From contig OX419343.1 in the NCBI GenBank assembly GCA_948470475.1, positions 1,068,163-1,132,162 on the forward strand: DNA of 64,000 bases. Direction: 5' to 3'. The notes under the pieces were generated by a model. The model saw nothing but the letters and a program-made list of their open reading frames with translations, was not told the origin of the DNA and did no database searches. Both the position numbers and the translations under genes were made by a program. Source of the DNA: Galaxea fascicularis. Its lineage: Eukaryota; Cnidaria; Anthozoa; Scleractinia; Euphylliidae. How positions within the stretch are numbered: position 1 is the first letter of the stretch; each line of letters opens with the position of its first letter. This document shows positions 30,093-64,000 of the stretch, in pieces.

Positions 30093-33000
30093 CTGAAATG
30101 AACACAATAAATACAAATTAAAATTGCATTTTATCACTGTCACTACTTTTGAAGCCAATTGTTAGATGATTAAAGTTTGAGGGAATCAAAAGGTAACAAA
30201 AATCGCACCCTTTTTTAGACCAAGATGATAGCAAACCTGGCCCTCTCAATATTAGTAATAGTAAATATATTAAACGTCACAAAAAAACATGGGGAGTAGT
30301 CGCCCAAATCTCCTGAGCCAGAGGCTCATGTTAAAAACGTTTGAAGAAAGGAATAAATAAATAAGAAAATTGTATATACTACTCTAGATCTTCTAATTAG
30401 CATTATCATTGAAAAGGTACAGTGTAGAAATAACCTTTGAAGTTGGGGGCATAACAATATAATTATTAATAAAAAAAAGCTGCTAGCTGCAAAGGTATTT
30501 CAACAACTAACAACCATAAAAAGAGATTGAGAAGACTGATTAATTTAAGTTGACAGATCTTATACTCGCCTCATTAGCTACTTAAGCTAGGAGCCTAATA
30601 AGTTCCAGACCCTCGAGTATAAAATAAGTTTCATCCTTTGTTCAATTGACCAATTTTAATAGCTCAAGTAGATAACGGTTTTGGTCGGCCATGATCAATA
30701 CAACTCACCATCAGCAATGCCATTTTGTTGCTGTAGCTTTTTAAGCTTTTTTCGTTTTTGTTTTTGTTCAGAGCCACAAGACCGCCGACTCTTCCGTACA
30801 GGACTCCGTTGAAAAAGTTCCTCTGTATTAAGCCAAGGGTGATTTAAACATTCTTCAACTGAAAGTCTCTCACTGCAAGTACAATTATAACATAATGTAC
30901 ATTTCATACCCATATTTGCACAGTTGATCAGGACAGTTGCCAAATGGGAAAAATTATTCAGTTGGGGGTAGAAATATCTGACCAAGTACACCATCACAAT
31001 AGAGCAGACCACTGGCAAAGTTTTAAATTTACTTCAAGCTATATCAAAGGTAAGCAGAGTAAATTGTCAATAGATCCTTGCAGTATAAAGCTTGTATGGG
31101 GAAAACTTGAGCACTAGTTTTAATTCCATAATTACTTTTAGCTTGACACAACTTCATCATTAGTGTAAATATTTCTTTCTTGTTTGAAATCAGAAAATGG
31201 TAGCGATAAACACTCTAAAGCTCATTTTCCAAGCAAACAAACTTCCCTACAGCGTATATAACAATTATAACAATTTATTCCATTCAACAAACCAGCCTTT
31301 GCATAATTGACTCACTCTGCATCTCTTTGAAGAAGTCTCTTAATAAAATCTTGTGCAGTGTGGGAAATGTTCTTAAAGTAGTCCTCTGGAAAATCCAATG
31401 CAGCAAGGGAGACATTGTAGCAAGTTTCTTGTTTATCATCTCCAGCAAATGGTGACAGTCCAGTTAACCTAATCCAAATAGAAATGACAAAGATCCTTGG
31501 CTATTTCAATGCAACATATACATCCCTTTGATATACATATTGCGTTGTCCAGGAAAGACAAGTAAAGAAGTTTTTGGATTGGATCCCCCATTTTCAATAT
31601 TGCTTCAAGCTGTCATTAAAAAGCTTTAATGTTTGAGACCCCACCCCAGACACATTATGAAGCATATCACATGACATTATATACTGATATCAGAGAAATC
31701 AGCGACTGTGTCTACATTTTCAAGTCACATAAATAGGATACATGTAATATGCTAAGAACTTACATGACATAAGCAACAACACCAATGCTCCTGAAAGGAT
31801 AGAAAAATAATAAAAGTTACCACATTATTAATTTAATGGCCAGACAAATAAACCACTCTCACAGTTTATTAAACATGAGCCCTATCAACGGGGAATGGTC
31901 ATTCAAAAGCTAATTGATGCCAGTCCACAATTAAAAACAGAGGCTTTCATTTCACACCTAGAAATTACAGTAATGCATGCTAATTTAATGTAAAGCAGTC
32001 AAGAACACCTTAATTTTTGCTGTTCTGTGGTTATATTGAAATCAAAGTTTACCCTGAGTTAACTTAGGCCCTAAGGCCCTGATAATGTCTTGTACACAAG
32101 AGAGAAACCCAAGTTGTAGTGTGAATTAACAACATGGGTACTACACCCCCTCAACATGCCAAATGAAAGGGGATATATTTTATAATAATGTATTACCATA
32201 CAGCGTCATGTAACTATTATAGACAAACTTTGTTTACCAAATATCACTGGGCTTTCCAACTGGCTCAAATTCAAGTATTTCAGGAGCTAAACAAAAAACA
32301 ATTTTAACAAAAATTAAGATAGCATTCAATGAAATGTAACATAAAAACAGTTAAAATTATCATCACAAAATAATTTTCTGAAATTAGTGTTAGAGTGAAT
32401 AGTCTAGCTTCATACTACAACTTCTTGTTTGGCCTTAACACTGATATATTAGGGCAACCAAAACAAAATAATAAGGTGTCTAACCTGCTGAAAAACATTA
32501 AGTTTGTTAACATTTCTTGACTAAGGAATTGAACCCAACATGCACGTAAGCGTACACAATAACAACATATGACTAACTAACATTATTTGCAGTCCACGGC
32601 AATGTAATAAACATGTACAGAAAATTTTTACTCTATACTCAAGGCCACATAATATAGGTGATTACAGAGAGGCCTGAAGTGGGAAAATGTACACAATTCT
32701 GCTAAAATTTTCATGATCGAAATATCTTTCATATACAAGACACTTAAAACAGTACAGTTGCATTAGTTTGACCTGGCCAAAGGGCTTGAAATACAGCCAA
32801 TTTTTATAATTCAAAGGACGCTTCATTTGTTGAATAAATTTAATAGAAAAAAAAAAAGAGTGAATTCAAAACACTTACCCACATACTCTGGAGTTCCAAC
32901 AATAAGACATATTTGTTCACCATCTTTAATCTGTCGAGCCAGACCAAAGTCTATAATCTTGATTTCAGGGTAGGCGTGTTCTGTCATCAGCAGAATATTA

Positions 33001-36000
33001 TTTGGCTGCCAAGATACAACAATTGAAAGTTGACATAATCATAAATTATTACACCCGACAAAAAGAAAACATCAAACAAATTACAAAGAGGGAAGTGACA
33101 AGAAAGTGAAAGAAGGAATCATGGGGTGTCTTTCAAGTGTGTCATATCACATAATTATATAAAACTTTATAAAATAATCCATTTATGTTGAGATACAAGT
33201 ACTCTACCTTGTACAACATAGTTTAAATTAGTCAAAGTACAGTCAGAAATGATGTACCAGAACAGTCTTTCATTACTATATGCTTTAATGACAAGGAGAC
33301 AGTGTGGCTGATTTTTCAAGATGGTATCCAGAAACTTGAGCTTCAATCTGCCAAAACTATGCATCCAGCAATCTTATCAAGTGGGTGTCATCAAGGTGAT
33401 AAGCCACTTCTAGTAATATGCATTTTTTAAAATATTTTGTAATTTTTCTATGTCATCACATCCATCACTTGCTCTGGAACTCCAGTTCTTGCATGGCCAA
33501 AGACATAATGGAATGTTGGGTTACAGGAGATGTTTTGTGGTATAATTTCTAGACTTACGACCTGTACTGTAACTGTGGGAGTCATGAAATGTTTCCTCAA
33601 CTTGAATCACTCCTATCTGCATGTACAATCTTTATTTGTGAGTGTTTCTTTAAACCTTTCCTCTAATCTGCATCTTTTCAACAAACCCAAAACCATCCAT
33701 AAAAACCTGATATCAGGCAAATTTACCATTTGAAATCAAGGAGATCAGTATCGAGACCAAACTAGACTGAGACAAATCAGAAAACGATGAAAAAAATAAT
33801 TGAACTAAACCAACAACTTAAAATTGATTTATAAAAATTAATCTTAATTACTCTGATGTATTTGAATTTCTAAAACAATGACTATAAATTCTATTGAAAC
33901 ACTACATGTACTAGCTAAAATGCTCTGGAATCTATGTTTACAAAAAAGTGAATTACAAGTTTTTGTTTGAACTATAGTTAGAAATAGTCATTTCTCTGTA
34001 GCAAACTACCAAGAACTTATTTTGACTTTATTTTTCTGTGGGATATACATGTAACAGAAGCTTACACACATAGCTCCTTGATTGTGGTTTATAGTTATCT
34101 TGTGTGCTGCTCCTGGGAGATCAAGGCCCCTCACTACACCCAAAAACAACATTGAGTATGATCTTATAATCAGAAGACTGGGTGATGGTTGATATTGAGC
34201 AGTGTGTCAAACTGAGAGTAATAGTGAAGGTTAAAACAGCAGACTGTCACTTGTTTAAAGGTGGGTTTCTGCTTGGTTAAAACACTACGTTTGGTTACCA
34301 CAGTCCAACTTTGATGCAACTTTTCCCTGTTACATATTCATTCAAGTATAAAACATGCATTTGGAGAAAGGAAAGATATCTTACATTATTTTATCGCAAG
34401 AAGAGCTACATGTATATATGATCCACATCCTTCTGGATAATATACTGTATGATGCATTTATTTGGTGGATCACTGTACACAATATGGCTCCCTTCTAGAA
34501 GAGCATTCAGTGGCATGCAATTTAATTGACTCAAATTGTTGGATGAAAACAAGCCTGCCATTAAAATCCACAGAATATGAATGCTTTCTCAAATTTTAAC
34601 ACGGGAAATTTAAAGTAAAACTGAAGACCTCTGTCAGTAGGCTTTAGAAATTTAATGATTATAATAGGGTGTCAAGCATTATAAAACTAATACTACAAGT
34701 TGTGGTTATCTTTGTTAGTGCATGTGTTCTTCTACGACTGATTGTCAGTATAAGCTCTGCTTAATGCTGTTTCGGCAAGGTAAACAGCTCATTAGATTGA
34801 CTCAGCTTCCCTTAGTAGTAGTAGTAAAGACTGATCATTATTATTAACAGTTAGGATGTCAATAAATAAAAGAGAGAAACACAAAGTATGAAAGAGGTAT
34901 GCATGGAATTTGGAACAGAACAGGGCAATGAAACATAATAGGCTGTTGAATGTGTTATAAACAGAACATTCAGGATTAAATAAACTCAATGAGGACCTCT
35001 GCACTTCAGTTCCCTCAGATAAAAGGTCTTTGAAAAGTCCATTTCATTAAAGACCATATAAGGATATCACTTTCGTTGACAGGTCAGCCTCAGGACAATG
35101 AATGCTTGCATAAACAATTTTGAGATGGCGGAAAAAGGATTTCAATTTAATAAATTTTAGCCTTTTAAATCAAATGTATGTTTTAGCGCATCTAAAGAAT
35201 TTCTTGAATCATTAAGTGTGGTACACACCATAATGTTTGAAATTTAAAAGAAAATTAATACTGAAATTTTGAAAATGCTGTCACAGAATGAAATGGATGG
35301 TATTTATCACAGAAATGGAATGAAGTCATTGGAAGACAATAATATTGAGACTGGTCTGGGAACAGGCCACTCTTGATTTAAAGCCATAATAAAATCATAC
35401 TCTCCAAAAACAAATAAATAAGAATGCTTTTGTGTAGAGGCTACTCAATAAAAACTTATAACTACGTATAAGGTTTTTCTGGGTGATAAGTGTTTGCTTC
35501 TCCATAAAAAAAAAATACCAACGCTTGCACAAAATTAAACCACACAGTTTAATCTGATCCACTTTTAGTGACCAAAACACCTCGTTGGAAAAACTTAAAA
35601 AGTTGTTTCAATGTTCTCAAACTTTGTTCATATCTAAGGGCTGGTTTTCACTAGCACAACCCAGTTCTGTTTTTCTTGTGCTTATGCTTATGTAGAGGGC
35701 ACTACAAGTTAACACAGACAAGACAAATAAGTGGGTTCGTTCTTCTTATGTTTCTGCTTATGCTTATGTTGTTGCTGTTCTCAGTTGCATTTACGCTTAT
35801 GCATATGATTATGCTTGTGCTTATATGCGCTGGTGGAAACCAACCTTAAGGGGTCACTTATTTTGGCTTACACTTAAAAATATAATTGAATACTCGGCAT
35901 GAATGAATACCTCATGCTGATAACAACAACAGCCTAATTTCTTCTAAAGGCGGGAATATTGAAAGAATCTAAAATATACACGACTAATTGTACGCTGTAA

Positions 36001-37127
36001 ATAACCTGCAGTCTCGGGCAAGTTGCCAGGGCATAACAAAACTGTCGAATTCAAACACATTCATGATCGAGATCCGCTATCAGATGAATATTTGCGAATG
36101 ACCGAGTCATGCGACATACTCGTTATCTTTTGAAATGTAAGACGTTTTCGAAATGTCCGTAAAATAAAAATCACAATCAATGAACATGAAATATTAAAAT
36201 GTCGCGGATGATTTTTGGATGAGCAATATCAGCAGTAGACCGCAGACAGTAGCAAGTCATATATTGATAGACTAAAAACAAATGCGCCTCCAAAATCCGA
36301 AACTACTAAGAGGAAATGGATCATTGGAATTTTTTTGTTACGGGGAAAATATCAATCTCCCTTCGATTACCTGATAAACCATTTATTTCTCCCAAAGGAA
36401 TAACAGTATGTGTGTTTGTCAAATCTCTCGAAGGGTAACGACAACCCATCGAACCAAACAAACATTCGGAAACATAAAACTCAATATTAGTCAAACGGAC
36501 AGCCAGTTCTCACCTTAATATCCAAATGTACAAAGTCCTGGTCATGCAAATGTTTCACTCCTTCGAGAATTTGCCTAAGAAGGAAAACCACCTCTCTTTC
36601 GCTTCTACTCGAAGCAGGTTCGTCGGTGTCGTAGGCTATACAATGCCGATGCAGATCTCCGCCGAGAGCGCTGTTGAGCAAAAACATACAGTCAAACCTT
36701 GATCGTTTAATTGAATAAAAACAACAGAACTGTCGCACACAACAACAAAAAAGTCACTTACAGTTCTAAAATAAGTATGATTTCACTCCTTGTTTCGAAT
36801 ACATCATAGAGTGTGATGATCTGAGGATGCTGGTGTGGACAATTAGTGGCATTGAGCACTTCAACTTCATGCCAGACTTCTGCCCGGCAATCTTTACCTT
36901 TCCTTCTTTTACGAACAAACTTTGCGGCAAATTCTTTACCGGTTGCCTGTTCCCTGCACCGTTTAACGACCGCATACTGTCCTCTGAAAGCGAAATATAA
37001 ATTTTCTTCAAATCAGCGACAACAGACAAGAATTACACGCAATGGCTTGATGGTTAGCTCACCTCCCGATTTCGTCGAAAATGTCGAAGAAATTTTCAAT
37101 TGCCTCAGTTCGAGGCGTCCGCGCCAT
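30046..37127 (-). CDS. STK17-like: DRAK/STK17-type serine/threonine kinase (9 exons)
   Basis: Kinase of 336 residues. Exons in transcript order: 37063-37127, 36762-36983, 36514-36670, 32879-33005, 32238-32286, 31764-31790, 31316-31468, 30709-30872, 30046-30092; all phases close. Seen: Gly loop IGRGQYAVVKRC (20-31), ATP-binding Lys43 (EFAAKF), catalytic loop VHLDIKPNN (Asp146), DFG (167-169), TPEYVAPEIL, and terminal subdomain RLSVEECLNHPWL. HLD instead of HRD and the SPFAGDDKQET block point to the DRAK (STK17A/B) branch of death-associated kinases. The tail is strongly basic (RKSRRS.., KQKRKKLKKL), a possible nuclear signal. DAPK-family kinases act in apoptosis and cytoskeletal signalling. 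No calmodulin-binding, ankyrin or death domain follows, as expected for DRAKs. The last exon is the least certain. Confidence 0.9.
31764..31790 (-). CDS. Kinase gene 27-nt microexon
   Basis: Encodes SIGVVAYV plus split codons between exons ending ..PSDIW and beginning ..LTGLSPF. Acceptor CTTTCAG, donor GTAAGT. Without it the frame is kept (27 nt) but kinase helix F would be broken. Confidence 0.85.
33006..36513 (-). other. Large kinase intron 3
   Basis: 3.5-kb intron directly after the catalytic-loop exon. It contains one MITE-like element (35636-35847). No other coding exon is seen; it is AT-rich. Confidence 0.65.
35636..35847. mobile_element. MITE-like element with internal GCTTAT hexamers
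   Basis: The left end AAGGGCTGGTTTTCACTAGC and right end (reverse complement AAGGTTGGTTTCCACCAGC) are inverted repeats. The interior is a degenerate (CTTATG/TGCTTA)n repeat. Located in the kinase intron. Confidence 0.7.
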
Positions 37128-38151
37128 TTAAAAGATACCTTGGGTTCTCCACTTATCGCGAACTCTTCAAATGAGCGCCTTCGCTCTTCACAGTCAGCTT
37201 ACTCTAAATGGAAACCGGCTGATGTAGAAATATTTGGAGCAATTGACCTGTCACACTCGATCTCTCCCAGAGGAACTTCATTGCGTTCCTTCCGTGCATT
37301 TGCTTAATTTATCGACCAATCGCAGCCCAGTAACATCATTTAGCGCCCGCCTTCCCTCATCGTAACTTCCGCCCACCGTAACAGTTCCCGTATGAACCTA
37401 GTGCTGGAATGTCGACCAGTCATTCGAAAAGGTGTTTTGGTTTATATATGTTGGGTTCTTTCGGTTTATCTAAAAAATGAGCTATTCGTCTAGCAGACAC
37501 TCTTTCGGGTAGAATTTGAACTCAAGTATAAGTACAGGACGGAAGGGATAGATCATTATGGCTTGTGCAAAATATGAATAGACTATGTTCAGGGAAACAA
37601 AATCTAGAGGAAAAATTTAGTTACCATAGAAAAGTTGCCAATTTGGACAAGTCAATGAAGTTTGCTTTAGGACAGTTAATATTACAGACTGAGGGGGGTA
37701 TACGTAAAACGTTTTTTTTTTCTTTCTTTCTTTCTTTCTTATCTACTGCGACAAAAACCTTTTTCCAAAATGAACCAAATGTGTGTCTTCCCATGCCCAT
37801 TACTTGTCACTAACATAAAAAGACCCTTGTCGACTGAGGATTCGTGAAAGTTAAGACTGATACCCGGCGTGCGCAAAATTCGACCAGAAGATACATAACT
37901 ACGCATATTTAGATAATGGGTTTATGAGGTCTGTACGGTGTTTATGGAAGCGAAGATTTCCTGCTGTTCTTCTAACAGCAAGGAGACTTAGTTTTACGAG
38001 GATTTGTTAAAACATACCGATAACGCTCGTGAAGAAATGCGTGGAATTATAATTCAAAAGAAGAATTATTTCTGAAGTATACAAATCAGAAGGGAACAGC
38101 GGCTCGTCAAGAACTTCCCACGTGATACTTGCGTAAGATTACCACTAAAGA

Positions 38152-38310
38152 CAGGCGCGGATTCAGGATTTTTTAATGGGGGTGGCTGATACAGTCGGCC
38201 ACCAAACTATACGTTAATATATTTAAGTTATCCGACGTTTGGCCCCAAATTTTTATGGTGGGCTTCTCCAAAGGGGGGTGGCTAGCCACCCAGTCCACCC
38301 CCTCTGGATC
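38152..38310. mobile_element. MITE-like repeat, GCGGATCCAG family, copy 1
   Basis: Begins CAGGCGCGGATTCAGG, contains GGCTGATACAGTCGGCCACC and GGGGTGGCTAGCCACCC, and ends CCCCCTCTGGATC. A longer relative is at 42030-42212. Confidence 0.7.
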
Positions 38311-38890
38311 AACTTCTCTATGGACGATTATGGTCAATGCCTGATTTTTCAGAACGGCTGCTTTGAACCTTGTGCCACCCTACCCTGCCCCACTAATTAA
38401 AAAGGCCTGAAAATTACATCATATTAGTAGATAAGCTGTTAAACACAAATCGGATCGTCCGACCTTTCCAACCCACTTGCAAAAATCGGGGGGTGGGGGA
38501 CAGGGCGCAACTTCCTCAGACTTTTTGAGTCACATGAAAATGTTGAGTTCTTTTGTTCATTTCCTGCGAACTGGGCAAGTAACTGAACGAACAGAGGACA
38601 CAAAAGGTGAAGGGATACACTGTATGAAAGAACTGACAACCATTAGTTTGTCCAGCTTTAAGTTGGAAACCTCGTCTCGCAATCCTTAAACCTCCTCTTT
38701 GCTCGTCCAAAGCTCAGTTTCACACTTCAGATAAATCAGTTTGCTTTGCTAACGAGTTTTTTTAAAGGGGAATACAGAGGTTACACTACCTCTTGAACAT
38801 TGCTAATTAACTTAAACAAAACAATTCGGTTCATTCCCTGTCTCTACAATATGGTCAGACACTCAGTAAGCTGAAAGCGAAGCATTTACT

Positions 38891-38896
38891 TTTATT
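38891..38896 (-). terminator. Candidate polyadenylation signal of HECW gene
   Basis: TTTATT on the plus strand (AATAAA on the minus) ~1.8 kb past the HECW stop, before an A-rich stretch. Weak evidence; an upstream site using a variant hexamer is possible. Confidence 0.25.
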
Positions 38897-40709
38897 GGCA
38901 TTATAATTACAAAACAGAAAATGAAGGAAAGTGAAAAGAAAATTGCACTTTAAAAAATAAATATCTTAAAGTTAAGACAAATAATCAAATAATGGATGAG
39001 AAACGCCACTCAACTCAAATGTCATTTGTTCTTACTCCGCTAAGAAAAATTTTAGACACCTTTGATAGCTTTGAAAATGATTCATTCATCAAATTAAGTT
39101 TTCAATTTAACATTATATGTTCGCGAACCACAGTCGCGAAAATCGTCAATCAAGCTAACTGTTAGTTGAAGGCAGCCTAACACCCGCCTCAGTTCGTTTT
39201 CACTTATCGCCTAGCAGTGGGTGGCACCCCAAAAACAGAGACACAGCTATGGAGGGATTGGATAAAAGTATGAACACAATTTACGAAAATAGATTCCTTG
39301 TTCACACTAATTCGGGACAAAAGCAACAAAAACGGACGAGCTTTGTCACTGACAGAACACAAGGGCACTCAGCATAAAGTACGATTTATATTTCTGGCTT
39401 AAGTTTTGAAGAGATGGTGGAATAAAAACGAAATCATGTATTTTTGTCAGTTCACAGTTAAAATATTTGGGCGTCAACCACTTATCAGTGAAGCCCATCT
39501 ATAATTAGATCGTCGATAAATAATAAGGGGTTTGAGGATTTGAATAGGTCCACATTTCTCGTTCAGTTTGACGTTTCCGCATCAAGTAAGACAGCCACCC
39601 ACGAGTATTCCAATTCTTCAATTATCAGTAAATTTGCAAAATCTGTTTAAATTATGTATAGCTCATGAACTTGTGGATAAGACAGCGGAATTCAGTAGTG
39701 GCCATCCCCTCCCTTCACGTCACGCCGTCTCAGATCATTGTCAGCATTTCCTCTTCCCCATCTAGAAACTGCTTAGAGCTAACTGATCGACGTATTTGTT
39801 TACACTACGTAATCGCCTTCATATTTACGGAAATCACTTTATCTTCTTTTGAAGTAAACATATTTTTCTTTTCGGGATTTCTTTGTGTAATCCGTTCCGA
39901 TGAAACAAATTTAATCACAAATAGCTGGTCATAGGCAAACGCGACAAATTAAATGAACAGCATAGCTCCGCAGAAAAATGCCACGACACAGTGCTTATTT
40001 TCTCGCTTCTTTAAAACAAGAACACTAAAATTCATTTTTCCCAATTTATGTACATCACATTTTCCATGTTTCAACCACGGTCACCGCAACTAGAGCACCT
40101 TGACTGGGCAGAACACGAAAGAAACAACTACTCTTCAAGCATAACACGTTTCTCAGCTTTTGCTACTTGGTAAAGGCCCATAGAGCACTGCACGGGGAAG
40201 TTTTAAAAAGTTATTATTTTTCTCCTAACCTCTCATCGAATCCAGATTTAATTTAATTTTTACAAGCACTCTTATTCCTAAAGATATAAAAATAAGCCCA
40301 GGCTTTCGGCTTTACATTCGCTTAAATTCTATTTCGTTGATGCGCATAGCAATACGCCATTAATTACAACTAAAGCTAACATTTTTCAAGCTTGACTACT
40401 TTACAGTTATGAAATTAAGGAATTAGGCGAGCGCAGAATGTTAATCCTTTCGATCCTTATCAAACCAACAAAGCAGGCGGCATTGTTGTTCTACGCAAAG
40501 AAGAGAAATCCATAATAAAAAGAAAACTATTAACAGAGAGGAGAAGGAAACCAGCTTTGCTCCTATCTGGTGCAATTAGCCGCGCGGAAATAGATAGGCA
40601 AGAGTGTTTCCGCCCATGGTGAGCCACCAAAACTCTTAGACGTAGGCTACATTTACAAGACACAAACTGATAAATTACATAACTGAGTTGAGTTATTTCA
40701 ACTGACAAG

Positions 40710-62546
<21,837 letters not shown>

Positions 62547-64000
62547 CTACAAAAAGAGAATAGTACAGCATTCAGTACAATAGTGGCGTGGTGTCTGACA
62601 GTACATTCCTGTGGTAAAAAAGAAGAGCAACAAATTTGAAAGGCTCCAGGTATTTTTGCATATCATGTTATTTCTTGAGAAAGAAGTGGAAACTGGCCAA
62701 ACAAAATTCAGGGTAATGTTGTTCTATTAAATGAAAGACCCTGTGAATTTAATTGCATCCATTTGTCACTTGGAAGTTCGAGTGAAGGCCAAAATACACC
62801 AAAATAGAGAAAATTCAACATTTTCACCAATTGCAAAAATTGTGCCTTACAGATTTTCATGTTCTTCTCTCTAAATGTCTCTGTTTATCCACATTTCAAT
62901 TCCTGAAATTGTTAGGTGGGGTTGTACGGCTAGATTTTGAGAAAAACACCTCTGATCAGATTTATTCCCACCTACTTCAAAAATTAGTAACAGTCCTGTA
63001 TAAACAGGAAATAGTAATTATTAGTTCTTATGCTTTTGTATGGACAAAAAGTAGAAATCACTTCACTAAAAACTTATGTAAGTTTCATATGCAAAACTGC
63101 TTCACAAAACACCTTTCCAAATATTCATTGGTTTACATGGATATTAAATTTTCTCCATGTTTAAAATTTAATAACATGTGGCATTACCTTTGAAATGCAC
63201 TAAATCATTAGCATGATAATTTCATGACTGAATTAATATTTAATATCAAATTTAATCTTAAATTGACTATTTTTAATTCAGTCACACACTTACGACTTTT
63301 CAGTCCTTTGAAGTAATTATTACAAAAGAAGAAAGAACTCTTTATTTCACATAAACGTGGCACATAAATGTCCCAGTGAGCAAGAAATGATAGGTTATAT
63401 AGTCACGCTTTATTGTCATAACACTATACACAAAAACAGCCCAGGGTATTTGCTGTGGTTTTCATGCCACTAAAAATGACAAGAATTGGAACAATAAACA
63501 ACAATGTTCTTACCTATGCACAAAAAAATCACATCTGGACAAAATTCTCAGCTTGTACCCATTCCAAAACTACAAGAACTAAAACACTCTTTCTTTTATA
63601 AGAACATTGAGCCTGAGATTGGCCAAAATTTTAAGAACATGCTAAGAACATACACTGTACCCAGACTAAGAGTCTCTATTTTGTTAATTTTTTTGTTGCG
63701 TTATGAAGCTCTGTGTTCAAATGCTTATTGCAAAACCAAATTTACCAACAGTTGGCTGGCACTACATCTTGTTTGAAGCATCAGAGCAAACTGACAGGCA
63801 TGACGTGCTTGTGCAGTTTGACAAGCAACTTGAGGTTTCCTGGTCAAGTCTATTGAAGTCTAGTATTGAAATACTAGATGTATGTACATGTACAGTGTAA
63901 CTTACAAACATTTTCAGGCTCAAATCGCCAAAAAAATACTAAAGATACGTTCAGTCTCAGCTCCAAAATTAGATGTTCTTACAAAAAAAAAAAGAGTGGA
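62547..64000. other. Upstream HECW intron or 5' region
   Basis: AT-rich. I looked for the preceding phase-1 HECW exon on the minus strand and found no convincing one. Plus-strand open frames at 62831-63193 and 63703-63900 have no recognised domain. Confidence 0.5.

Larger units (their letters stand above)
37128..40709. other. Spacer between HECW 3' end and kinase 5' end
   Basis: Both neighbours are on the minus strand, so this holds the HECW 3' UTR and the kinase promoter. The ~250 bp upstream of the kinase ATG are less AT-rich, with a CCAAT box at 37316-37320. A GGATCC-family repeat lies at 38152-38310 and a (TTTC)n run near 37720-37738. No protein gene recognised. Confidence 0.6.

Noticed and set aside
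63504..63560. Candidate upstream HECW exon ending at a GTAAGA donor
   Set aside because: Open frame exists only in a phase that does not match the first visible exon, and its peptide does not resemble HECW.
63703..63900. Plus-strand 65-codon frame at the right edge
   Set aside because: Coding-like composition but no domain, no clear splice borders and opposite strand to HECW.

Overview
This is a eukaryotic (animal) genomic window: intron-rich genes with GT..AG boundaries, long AT-rich introns and many short inverted-repeat elements and tRNA-derived SINEs. The gene families (long cadherin, HECW-type ubiquitin ligase, DRAK-type kinase) are metazoan. The repeat style (short GGCCC.. and TTAACCCTTT.. 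palindromic elements, tRNA-derived SINEs) resembles that of hexacorallian cnidarians, so a stony coral or sea anemone is my best guess. That is an inference, not a demonstrated identity.

Layout. (1) 1-1920, minus strand: the 5' end of a cadherin gene, with signal peptide and six EC repeats, running off the left edge. (2) 1921-10930: gene-poor DNA with small repeats, one orphan open frame and a nine-residue biotin-carboxylase-like motif. (3) 10931-24412, plus strand: a complete 14-exon, ~690-residue patatin-like phospholipase with a C-terminal pair of EF-hands. This is the most interesting gene in the window. (4) 24413-30045: 3' flank and repeats, including a 1.2-kb element with ~300-bp inverted arms. 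(5) 30046-37127, minus strand: a complete 9-exon DRAK/STK17-type Ser/Thr kinase of 336 residues. (6) 37128-40709: spacer, probably including the 3' UTR of the next gene. (7) 40710-62546, minus strand: 27 exons of a HECW (NEDL)-type E3 ubiquitin ligase: partial N-terminal domain, C2, a 951-codon Ser/Thr/acidic single-exon linker, two WW domains and HECT. Its 5' end lies beyond the right edge or was not found.

The four genes do not form an evident pathway; this is an ordinary animal gene neighbourhood. I joined exons by hand, requiring splice consensus, phase continuity and family similarity. All phases close without internal stops, so the models are internally consistent, but no transcript data were available.

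Mobile and repetitive DNA is concentrated in introns and spacers: MITE-like elements, a perfect 89-bp-arm hairpin, two LINE 3' remnants, tRNA-derived SINEs, and a composite element flanked by a 14-bp duplication that copies a 5' splice site of the patatin gene. I saw no prokaryote-type system, CRISPR array or virus.
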